NCBI GenBank assembly: GCA_016771945.1
Contig: QZLF01000002.1
Span: 62,001 to 126,000 of the forward strand
Direction: 5' to 3'
Length of the DNA: 64,000 nucleotides
Source of the DNA: Candidatus Leucobacter sulfamidivorax
GTDB taxonomy: Bacteria; Actinomycetota; Actinomycetes; Actinomycetales; Microbacteriaceae
Every line of letters begins with the position of its first letter. Within the stretch, counting starts at the first letter, position 1. A model generated the notes under the pieces. It did not search any database, was not told the origin of the DNA, and was given only the letters and a program-made list of their open reading frames with translations. Below, in pieces: positions 45,216 through 53,300 of the stretch. Made by a program: the position numbers and the translations under genes.

Positions 45216-46055
45216 ATGCGCCTTGCGAACCACGACGGCCGAGCCGTCATCCTCACCGACGACACCACCGGCTTCGACGTCGCCACCGCCAGCGAGGGCC
45301 GCTTCGGTCCCGGCATCCAGGGCATCTACGACGACTGGGATGCGTTCACCGCCTGGGCCGCCGGCGCCTCCGGCGACTCGGTCTCCATCGAGGAGGCGAA
45401 GCTCGGCCCGCTCACCCCTCGGCCGTTCCAGTCCTTCGGCGTCGGCCTGAACTACGCCGATCACGTCGCGGAGAGCGGCATGGGCACGCCCGACGCCCTG
45501 CCGCCCGTCTTCCCCAAGTTCCAGTCGTCGATCGCCGGACCGTACGAGACTGTCGAGCTCGTTCCCGGCGGCAAGACCGACTGGGAGGCCGAGCTGGTGA
45601 TCGTCGTGGGCCGCAAGGCGCACAAGATCGCCGAGGGCACCGGCTGGGACTACGTGGCCGGCCTCACCGTCGGTCAGGATCTCTCCGAGCGCGTCACGCA
45701 GCTGCAGCCTCCGTCACCGCAGTTCGGCCTCGGCAAGTCGTTCCCCGGCTACTCGCCCCAGGGTCCGTGGCTGGTCACCCCCGATGAGCTGCCCAACCGC
45801 GACGACCTCGTGATCACGGGTGAGCTCGACGGCGAGGTCGTGCAGAGCGGCCACACCGGCCAGATGATCTTCGACGTGCCCTCGATCATCGAGAAGCTCT
45901 CGCAGATCGTCGTGCTGCAGCCGGGAGACGTGATCTACTCGGGCACCCCCTCGGGCGTCGGCTTCACCCGCGAGCCGGAGTGGCTGATCCAGCCGGGTCA
46001 GACCCTCACCACCACCATCGAGGGCATCGGCACCATCCGCCAGACCTTCGTCTGA
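45216..46055 (+). CDS. Fumarylacetoacetate hydrolase (FAH) family enzyme
   Basis: This is a 279-residue FAH-fold protein. Metal ligands sit in TDWEAELVIVVGRKA (ExE) and GLTVGQDLSER (Asp); other landmarks are FGVGLNYADHVAESG, FGLGKSFPGYSPQGPWLV, SIIEKLSQIVVLQPGDVIYSGTPSGVG. The family includes acylpyruvate hydrolases, 2-oxo-hept-diene-dioate isomerases/hydratases and oxalocrotonate decarboxylases that process extradiol ring-fission products. It follows the monooxygenase by 60 bases that include an AT-rich stretch and ends at a strong terminator. Confidence 0.9.
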   Translation: MRLANHDGRAVILTDDTTGFDVATASEGRFGPGIQGIYDDWDAFTAWAAGASGDSVSIEEAKLGPLTPRPFQSFGVGLNYADHVAESGMGTPDALPPVFPKFQSSIAGPYETVELVPGGKTDWEAELVIVVGRKAHKIAEGTGWDYVAGLTVGQDLSERVTQLQPPSPQFGLGKSFPGYSPQGPWLVTPDELPNRDDLVITGELDGEVVQSGHTGQMIFDVPSIIEKLSQIVVLQPGDVIYSGTPSGVGFTREPEWLIQPGQTLTTTIEGIGTIRQTFV

Positions 46056-46070
46056 ACCCCACTCGCACGA

Positions 46071-46107
46071 AGAACCCCCTCGGCCTCGGCCGAGGGGGTT
46101 CTTGCGT
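46071..46107 (+). terminator. Rho-independent terminator
   Basis: AGAACCCCCTCGGC (46071-46084), loop CTCG, GCCGAGGGGGTTCT (46089-46102), then TGCGTTCT: perfect 14-bp stem just after the FAH gene. Confidence 0.9.
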
Positions 46108-46246
46108 TCTCCCTCCGGCCCCTGACCCGCCCCTCGGCCTTCACCCCGCCCCTCCCTCCCGACCTCCGACCCCCCCCGACCTCGATCCCCTGCCCCTCCT
46201 CCGACCCCGACCCTGCCCCTGCCCCCCGGCCCGACCCTCGACCCTC
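46108..46246 (+). other. C-rich, G-poor tract (possible rut region)
   Basis: About 140 bases dominated by CCCCT/CCGAC/CCCTG runs with very little G or A separate the terminator from the IS110 element. C-over-G bubbles of this kind are the sort of site loaded by Rho, and actinobacterial Rho accepts structured RNA; the tract may simply be a low-complexity expansion. Confidence 0.35.
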
Positions 46247-46255
46247 GCAATAGAC

Positions 46256-46391
46256 GATATGGGGGTGGTCACCCCTTGACAGGACTGGGGCCCCGACTCG
46301 CATGATCGGCGGTTACCAGCCCTCGTTCCAGTAACTGAAGTCTTGGAGCAACGAGGGGCTGGCCTATCACCAGTCGAGATTGGAGGCCCCA
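46256..46391 (+). ncRNA. Candidate bridge RNA region of IS110 element 1
   Basis: IS110 elements encode a structured bridge RNA in the non-coding end before the recombinase. Here a TTGACA (46275-46280) is followed by a hairpin with arms CCAGCCC-TCGTT (46316-46327) and AACGAGGGGCTGG (46350-46362), one bulge, and an internal loop of 22 bases. Placement and size fit; RNA expression is not shown. Confidence 0.45.
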
Positions 46392-47477
46392 GTGTTCCCT
46401 TATCGTACGTTCATCGGCCTGGACGTGCACGCACGATCTGTGGTCGCGCACGCGATCAATATTGATGCCGAGCAACCTGTCCGGAAGAAGTTCCCCTACG
46501 ACCCGTTCCAGGTCATCGAGTGGGCGCGCACGCTGCCCGGCCCGACCACGGTTGTCTACGAGGCCGGCCCGACCGGATACGACCTCGCCCGCCACTTCAG
46601 TGATGCCGGGATCGAGTGCGTGGTCGCGGCCCCCTCGAAACTGCAACGCCCGACCGGGGATCGGGTGAAGACCGATGCCCGTGACGCGGCACACCTCGCG
46701 AAACTCCTCCAGCTCGGACAGATCGTCCCGGTCGCGATCCCCACGATCACGGCCGAAACCGCGAGGGATCTCGTGCGCGCCCGGGAAGACTGCCGACACG
46801 ATCTCATGGCGGCCAGGCATCGCCTCTCAAAGCTCCTCCTCCGGCACGGGTACGTGTACGACAGCACCACCTGGACACAGAAACACCTCGCCTGGTGCCG
46901 GGCACACCGGACCGGGACCCCCGCCTACACAGCGGCATTCGATGCCGCCTACGAGACCGTCGAGCAGACCCTGACCCGCAGAACACGGCTCGATGCCGCG
47001 ATCAAGGAGATGGCAGCGGATTCCGAGTTCACCCCGGTGGTGCATCGGCTCGGGTGCCTGCGCGGGATGGGCACGCTCACCGCGTTCGCTCTCACTGTCG
47101 AGATCGGCGACTGGGACCGGTTCACCGGCAAGACCATCGGCTCCTATCTCGGCCTCGTTCCGTCGGAGTATTCGACCGGTGGATCGCGCAGGCTCGGAGC
47201 GATCACGAAGACCGGCAACTCTCACGCCCGCAGGCTGCTGGTCGAAGCGGCCTGGCATCATCGACGCGAGTACCGTCCCGGCTATTCGCCCTCGCTGGAG
47301 AAGCGTCTCGCGCTCGCGTTCCCGGCCGCACGAGCGCGCGGGCAGGTCGGGAACGAGCGGCTGCACCGGCAATGGGTGCGTCACACCGTCCGTCGGAAGA
47401 AGAGCACGGTCGCCTGTGTCGGGATCGCGAGAGAACTCGCGGGCTGGTGCTGGTCCCTCGCGACGCTCACCGAGTGA
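46392..47477 (+). CDS. IS110-family recombinase
   Basis: This is a 361-residue DEDD recombinase. The RuvC-like domain has FIGLDVHARSVVAHA (Asp), VVYEAGPTGYDLARH (Glu) and VKTDARDAAHLAKLLQ (Asp-x-x-Asp). The C-terminal Tnp domain has GMGTLTAFALTVEIGDWDRF, YLGLVPSEYSTGGSRRLGAITKTGNSHARRLLVEAAWHH, with the conserved Ser in EYSTGGS. A GTG at 46392 with GGAGG six bases upstream is preferred to TTG 46380. Frame intact. Confidence 0.93.
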   Translation: MFPYRTFIGLDVHARSVVAHAINIDAEQPVRKKFPYDPFQVIEWARTLPGPTTVVYEAGPTGYDLARHFSDAGIECVVAAPSKLQRPTGDRVKTDARDAAHLAKLLQLGQIVPVAIPTITAETARDLVRAREDCRHDLMAARHRLSKLLLRHGYVYDSTTWTQKHLAWCRAHRTGTPAYTAAFDAAYETVEQTLTRRTRLDAAIKEMAADSEFTPVVHRLGCLRGMGTLTAFALTVEIGDWDRFTGKTIGSYLGLVPSEYSTGGSRRLGAITKTGNSHARRLLVEAAWHHRREYRPGYSPSLEKRLALAFPAARARGQVGNERLHRQWVRHTVRRKKSTVACVGIARELAGWCWSLATLTE

Positions 47478-47723
47478 CCGGCCGCCCAGAGACTGCCGGC
47501 CTGCCCGTGAACGAGGGTGCGGGGCCTACGAACACGTGGAGTGACCCACTCTTGCACTATGAGCAGCCGATACCGGTGACGCTCGCGAATAGACCGTGGC
47601 ACCGCTCCACTCGCACGTTTCGTCCTGCGGTACCCAACCCACGCATATCAGTCTGATCGTGTAAACGTCGGAAAGACACGTCAGGCCCAGGATCCCCCTT
47701 TCAGGGGTCCGGCCGGTAGAACT

Positions 47724-47783
47724 GGAACGATCCGAGCGGCCGTACACCTCTCGGATCGTTCCACCATGCTTACTTGACAAACA
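47724..47783. repeat. Hairpin and IS right-end-like remnant between the two IS110 elements
   Basis: GGAACGATCCGAG (47724-47736) and CTCGGATCGTTCC (47750-47762) form a perfect 13-bp stem. Just after it, CTTGACAAACA (47773-47783) repeats exactly the right end of element 2 (49215-49225). The surrounding 47478-47954 shows no gene; it may be the remnant of a third, deleted IS110 copy. Confidence 0.5.
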
Positions 47784-47966
47784 CAACCACATATCAGTGC
47801 AGTGGTTGCTGTTCGGAAGCCGACGGAACGACGATGCGCGCACTGTGAGGATCGGTGTCAGCTGGTCTGGGACTGGCTGGCAGGGTAGGTACCGGCCGTG
47901 CTGTCCCCGTGGTTGTGGCTCATACGCGCACCGACCCCCTTCTCCTGGGGTGTCTTGCAATAGACC

Positions 47967-48151
47967 TGCCCAACCGTGCGGGATGGCCGGCCGGTACCTG
48001 CCCGGTCCACTCCGGTGACTTGATCAGAAGGCTGTCCACCTCTGAGGTGTGACTCGTCACAGTGTTGTCCCGAAGTGATTCCTCCCCGGACCGGTACCGG
48101 CCGTGAACGGCCGACTCCCGCAGTCCGTCAGCACCGAAGGAATCAACCGTC
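47967..48151 (+). ncRNA. Candidate bridge RNA region of IS110 element 2
   Basis: The 185 bases before the recombinase contain inverted GGCCGGTACCTGCC (47984-47997; complement of a sequence near 47882) and CCGGTACCGGCCGTGAACGG (48090-48109), able to form several stems. Position and length fit an IS110 bridge RNA; structure and expression are not demonstrated. Confidence 0.4.
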
Positions 48152-49219
48152 ATGTCTAGCATCGCGCATACGCGCCCGTTTGTCGTCGGCGTAGACACCC
48201 ACGCCAGGCACCACGTCTACGCCGTCCTCACCACCACCGGTGAGGTCCTCGATACGCGCGAGTTCCCGACTCATCGCGCGGGTATCGCCCGCGCGATCGC
48301 TTGGGCCGCCCGCCGTACCGGCGGTGATCTCGCAACACTCTGGGCGATCGAGGGCACCGCTTCTTACGGGGCGCTCCTGACCGCAGCGGTCACCGCGACC
48401 GGATACCAGGTTGCTGAGGCCCCGCGCTTGGGCACGCATCGCGGGCACGGGGTCGGGAAGTCCGACCCGCTCGACGCGCAGCGCATCGCGGCCGCTGTGC
48501 TCCCGCTCGATACCACCCAGCTGCGTGTCCCGCGCCTGGGAGACGGGATACGGGCCTCGCTGCGGGTCCTGGTCGCGGCCCGCGACTTGATGACCGGTGA
48601 GCGGACCCGCAGCGTGAACGCGCTCACCGCGCTGCTGCGCATTCATGACCTCGGGGTTGATGCGCGCCATCCGCTCACCGGCCCTGGGCTGCGGCAGGTG
48701 AGCGGATGGCGGGCCCGCAGCGAATCCCTGACGCACCAGATCGCTCGGACGGAAGCGACCCGACTCGCGAAACGGGTCCGGGCACTCGATGACGAGTTGG
48801 CCCGGAATCTTGCACGACTGACTGAACTTGTCAGGGCGAGCGCGGCGGCGCCGTTGCTGGAGGAGCCCGGGTTCGGGCCGGTATCGCTCGCGATCTGCCT
48901 CACCGTGTGGTCACACCCCGGTCGGGTCCGGTCAGAGGCTGCGTTCGCGTCGCTCGCGGGTGTGAACCCGATCCCGGCGTCTTCGGGGAACACTGTCCGG
49001 TATCGACTCAACCGGGGCGGCGATCGGCGGTTGAATCGTGCTCTGCACATGGTCGCGCTTACTCGGATGACTCATGATGAACGGACCCGCGCGTATGTTG
49101 AGAAACGGCGGGCTCAGGGGCGGACCCTGAAAGAGATCCGGCGTGGCCTCAAACGCTATCTCGCCCGTCATGTGTACCGGGTACTCACCGCTGCCCAGCC
49201 CGCACCGTTACCGGCTTGA
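48152..49219 (+). CDS. IS110-family recombinase
   Basis: This is a 355-residue DEDD recombinase, only distantly like the neighbour at 46392. The RuvC-like domain has VVGVDTHARHHVYAVLTT (Asp), LWAIEGTASYGALL (Glu) and GKSDPLDAQRIAAAVL (Asp-x-x-Asp). The Tnp domain has EPGFGPVSLAICLTVW and ASLAGVNPIPASSGNTVRYRLNRGGDRRLNRALHMVALTRM, with the conserved Ser in ASSGNT. A long helical linker joins them. AAGGAA precedes the ATG. Frame intact, so the element is potentially active. Confidence 0.93.
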   Translation: MSSIAHTRPFVVGVDTHARHHVYAVLTTTGEVLDTREFPTHRAGIARAIAWAARRTGGDLATLWAIEGTASYGALLTAAVTATGYQVAEAPRLGTHRGHGVGKSDPLDAQRIAAAVLPLDTTQLRVPRLGDGIRASLRVLVAARDLMTGERTRSVNALTALLRIHDLGVDARHPLTGPGLRQVSGWRARSESLTHQIARTEATRLAKRVRALDDELARNLARLTELVRASAAAPLLEEPGFGPVSLAICLTVWSHPGRVRSEAAFASLAGVNPIPASSGNTVRYRLNRGGDRRLNRALHMVALTRMTHDERTRAYVEKRRAQGRTLKEIRRGLKRYLARHVYRVLTAAQPAPLPA

Positions 49220-49234
49220 CAAACATAGAAGGGT

Positions 49235-50170
49235 CTATTGCCGGGGAGGGGGTGCCGCCGGCCCCCAGGGGATACCCGCCGCGAAGTCGAGCAGAGCCCG
49301 CACGCGCGGCAGCTCCGCGGCCCGGGCCGAGCAGATCGCATCGATGCCGACGGGCTCGACCGCGGGCTCGATCTCGACGGCGACCAGCGGATTCCCCTCC
49401 AGACTCGCCGTGTTCGCCGGACGGTGCACGAAGATGCCGTAGCCGAGCCCGCGGCCGACGAGCGTGCGCGCCGCCTCGAAGCTGCCGGTGCGATGGCGGA
49501 TTCGCGGTACGAGACCGCGCGCCGAGAACAGCGAGAGCATGTGGGTATCGGAAGGAGGGGTGTCGAAGAGGATGAGCTCCTCCTCGGTCAGCTGCTCGAG
49601 GGTCACGCTCGGCGCGGTCGCAAGCGGGTGATGCGCGGCGAAGAGGGCGTAGGCTCGGAGGGCGGCCAGCCGCCGCCGCACGGGCACTTCCGTCACGAGC
49701 GTCTCGAAGACGAAGGCGAGGTCGAGGGCGCCGGCGGCGACCTCGCGGCACAGCACGTCCTGGGAGGCCTCGATCACCCGCAGCTCGACCCGGGGATGCG
49801 CGCGGGAGAAGCCGTCGAGCAGGGGAGGCAACGCGCTCGGGGCGAGCGTCGGATAGCAGCCCACGGCGATCGGACCGACCAGTTCTCCCGGCTCCGATAC
49901 GAGCGAGAGCTGGAACTCCCGGGCCTGCTCGAGCAGGCGCTTCGCATCCTCGGCGGCGCGGGTGCCCGCGCTGGTCAGCGTGACCCCGTGCGCGCGTCGG
50001 CGGATGCAGAGCTGCGCCCCGAGCGCGGTCTCGAGGTCCGAGACCGAATCGGCGACAGCCGAGGGCGATACGAAGAGCTCCGCTGCCGCTGCGGCGAAGG
50101 AGCCGTGGTCGGCGACGGCGACGAAGTAGGCGAGCTGTCGCAGGGTGAGGTCGGGGACGGCGCCGGGCAT
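49235..50170 (-). CDS. LysR-family regulator next to the P450 fusion
   Basis: This is a 311-residue LysR protein. HTH: LRQLAYFVAVADHGSFAAAAAELFVSPSAVADSVSDLETALGAQLCIRRR. The effector domain includes VIEASQDVLCREVAAGALDLAFVFE, ILFDTPPSDTHMLSLF and GRGLGYGIFVHRP. It resembles the LysR protein at 10490. TAGGGT seven bases before ATG suggests a leaderless start. It is divergent from the P450 fusion gene and probably controls it. Its stop codon TAG lies inside the terminal motif of IS110 element 2, so the insertion may have set its C-terminus. Confidence 0.88.
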   Translation of the reverse strand: MPGAVPDLTLRQLAYFVAVADHGSFAAAAAELFVSPSAVADSVSDLETALGAQLCIRRRAHGVTLTSAGTRAAEDAKRLLEQAREFQLSLVSEPGELVGPIAVGCYPTLAPSALPPLLDGFSRAHPRVELRVIEASQDVLCREVAAGALDLAFVFETLVTEVPVRRRLAALRAYALFAAHHPLATAPSVTLEQLTEEELILFDTPPSDTHMLSLFSARGLVPRIRHRTGSFEAARTLVGRGLGYGIFVHRPANTASLEGNPLVAVEIEPAVEPVGIDAICSARAAELPRVRALLDFAAGIPWGPAAPPPRQ

Positions 50171-50184
50171 GATCCGGACCCTAT

Positions 50185-50201
50185 CACCGATTTTTCCGGT
50201 G
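50185..50201. promoter_or_regulatory. LysR-type binding site candidate
   Basis: CACCGATTTTTCCGGTG is an AT-centred inverted repeat (arms CACCG/CGGTG) in the 132-base gap between divergent LysR and P450 fusion genes, close to the LysR start, as expected for an autoregulatory LysR site. Confidence 0.5.
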
Positions 50202-50302
50202 TTAAAGAAAGATTATTCGAGATTTTTTCGCGGAGACTCCGGGGAGATACTGGGTTCAGCCGGGCGACGACGCCCGCAGCGAGCACAGTGAGGAAGCCGG
50301 CG

Positions 50303-53300
50303 ATGAACTCGATTCCAGCCCCCGTGGCCGACTGGGTGACGATCCCCGCGCTCTACCGCGACCCCTTCCCCATCTACGAGCGCCTGCGCGCCGAGGGCGG
50401 CGTGCACTGGGTGCCGGCGGTGGGTCGATACCTCATCACCTCGTACGAGGCGGTGCACGCGACCGAGCTCGACCAGGAGGTCTTCTCGGCGAACGAGGAG
50501 GGCTCGCTCATGCTGCGCAGCATGGGCCACTCGATGCTGCGTCGCGACGATCCCGAGCACTACATCGAGCGCAAAGCCTGGCAGCCCTCCCTGCAGCCGG
50601 GGGTCGTGAAGCGGGTGTGGACCGAGATCTTCGACCGCGCCGCCGACCGCTACCTCGGCGAGCTCGCCGAGAAGGGGCCGGGCGCCGACCTCGTGCGCGA
50701 CTTCGCCGGCCCCTACGCCGGCGAGTGCCTGCGCGAGCTGCTCGGCTTCCACAACGTCACCCAGCAGGACATGCAGCGCTGGTCGCAGACCCTCATCGAC
50801 GCCACCGGCAACTACGCCGACGATCCCGACGTGTGGGCGGCGGGCGAGCGCTCCTTCGAGGAGGTCGACGACGCCCTCGACGAGATGCTCGCCTGGCACG
50901 CCGCGCACCTCGAGGACAACCCCACGCTCATTGCGCACCTGCTGGTGCTGCCGGGCGAGAAGATGCCGCTCGACCGCATCCGCGCGAATATGAAGATGAC
51001 GATCGGCGGCGGGCTCAACGAGCCGCGCGACGCCATCGCGGTGGGGGCCTGGGCGCTGCTGCTGCATCCCGAGCAGCGCGCCGCGATCGCGGCGGATCCC
51101 TCGCTCTGGTCCGCCGCCTTCGAGGAGACCATCCGCTGGGTCGCCCCCATCGGCATGTACTCGCGGCAGGTCACCCGCGACACCGTGCTCGCCGGGGTCG
51201 AGTTGCCGGCGAAGGCGCGGCTCGGCATCTGCGTGCTGTCGGCGAACCGCGACGAGAAGGTGTGGGATGCGCCCGAGCGCTTCGACATCCACCGCGAGGT
51301 GAAGCCGCACCTGGCCTTCGGCAAGGGCACGCATGTCTGCCTCGGCACCTGGGTCGCGCGGGCCGAGGTGGCCGAGATCGCGCTGCCGGCGCTCTTCTCC
51401 CGCTTCGAGGGGCTCGCGCTCGTGCCCGATCGGCCGGCGGAGGCCGGCGGGTGGGTGTTCCGCGGCATGACGCGGCTGCCGGTGCAGTGGGACGCGGTAC
51501 GCGGGGGCGGATCGGCGCTCGCCGCGGGCGGTGCTGCTGTTGCGGGCCTTGCTCCCGCGCCCGGATCCCGGCCGGCTCCCCGCATCGCCGTCGTGGGCTC
51601 GGGCCCCTCGGGCGCGTTCACGGCGCAGGCGCTGCGCCGCCGCATCCCCGATTGCCGCGTCGACGTGTTCGAGGCGCTGCCCGTGCCCTTCGGGCTCGTG
51701 CGCTACGGCGTCGCGGCGGATCACCAGGGCACGAAGGCCGTCGCCCGCCAGTTCGAGCGGCTCTTCGCCGACGAGGCGGTGCGTTTCATCGGGAACACGC
51801 GGGTGGTCGCCGAGGAGCCCGGCGTCGACACGGCCGGTGCGGGCGGTACCGGTGCGGCCGATGCCGATGCCGATGCCGATGCCGGCGCCGGCGCCGGCGC
51901 GCCCGGTGCCGAGGTGCCCCTCGACGAGCTGCGCTCGAACTACGACTCGGTGGTGCTCGCCACGGGCCTCCACGCCGACGCGCCGCTCGCGATCCCGGGC
52001 GCGGAGCTGCCCGGCGTGCACGGCGCGGGCTCCGTCACGCGGTGGCTCAACGGGCATCCCGACGCCGCCGAGGTGCCCGCGCTCGGCGAGACGGTCGCCG
52101 TGATCGGACACGGCAACGTCGCGCTCGACGTGGCGCGCCTCATCGCCCGCGACGACTTCGAGGGCAGCGACATCGACGACGCCGAGCGGCAGGCGCTCGC
52201 GGGCTCGGTGCGCACGATCCACCTGATCGGCCGCAGCGTCCCGACGAGCGCGAAGTTCGACCCGGTCATGGTGCGCGAGCTCGCGGGCCTGCCCGGCGTC
52301 GGCCATGCCGTGCACGGGGTCGACTTCGACGCGCTGCCGGGGGAGGGCAAGGACGCGCGCGCCGACGCGGTGCGGCTGCTGGCCGGCTCCGATACCGTTC
52401 GCGGCGCGGGCGACGCCGAGCGGGTGCGCATCGAGTGGTGGTTCGGCGCCGTGCCGCTCGCGATCGAGGGGGCGGATCGCGCAGCCGCCCTGCGGCTGCG
52501 CACCCCCGAGGGTGAGACCTCGCTCGATGTCGACGACGTCATCACCGCGATCGGCTTCCGCGCGGACGCGGCCCGGGCGATGCCGGTGGAGCCGGGGCAG
52601 ACCGCCTCGGGCCGCATCGAGCCGGGCCTCTACGTCGCCGGGTGGTTGCGCCGTGGACCGCGGGGCACGATCCCCGACCAGCGCGAGGACGCGAGGCAGC
52701 TCGCCCGCCTCATCGCCGAGGACATCGATACTGCAGCGAGTTCGTCGGTCGCGGAGGCGGATCCGTCGGCCGAGCCCGTCGAGACCAGGATCCGCGTCGC
52801 CCGCTCGCGGGATCTCGCCGCGACCGGCGTCGAGCGCTCGGCCGCCTCGGTCGACTTCGCGGGCTGGCGCCGCATCGACCTGCACGAGCGCGCCGCCGCC
52901 GCACCGGGCCGCGTGCGGGCGAAGCTGCGCTCCTGGGCTGCGCTGCTCGCGATCGCAGGGGCGCCTGGCACACCGCTGCCCGAGGGGCTCGATCCCGTCG
53001 GGTCAGCGCATGACGAGGCGCTTCCGGTGCCGCTGACGATCGCCTACGCGACCGAGTCGGGCGGCGCGCAGTTCGCGGCCGAGGAACTGCGCGCGGCGCT
53101 CGCGGGATCCGGCACCGACGCCAGCGGAGCCGCCGCAGACATCGCGCTGCTCGACCTCGCCGAGATCACGCCCGCCGGGTTCGATCCCGAGCGCTTCCAC
53201 GTCATCCTCTGCTCGACCTACGGCGACGGCGAGCTGCCCACTGCGGTGCGCGGCCTCGTCGCGGACCTCGCGGCCGAGCGCCCCGAACTCGACCGCCTCG

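Larger units (their letters stand above)
46245..47595. mobile_element. IS110-family element 1
   Basis: One intact IS110-type recombinase lies within short flanks that both carry a near-identical motif: CTCGCAATAGAC (46245-46256) and CTCGCGAATAGACC (47582-47595). No terminal inverted repeats are visible, as usual for IS110. The exact ends are not fixed by sequence alone; these boundaries are inferred from the motif pair. Confidence 0.5.
47957..49241. mobile_element. IS110-family element 2
   Basis: Bounded by the inverted 10-mer GCAATAGACC (47957-47966) and GGTCTATTGC (49232-49241), with an intact recombinase between. The left non-coding part of about 185 bases is the size of a bridge RNA region and contains repeated GTACCGGCC motifs. 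TTGACA (49216-49221) overlaps the recombinase stop and would act as a -35 in a circularised form, as described for IS110 elements. Exact ends are inferred. Confidence 0.55.

Noticed and set aside
50213-52885. An 890-codon minus-strand frame opposite the P450 fusion
   Set aside because: It is a shadow frame of a GC-rich gene; the plus-strand product has full heme, FAD and FMN motifs.
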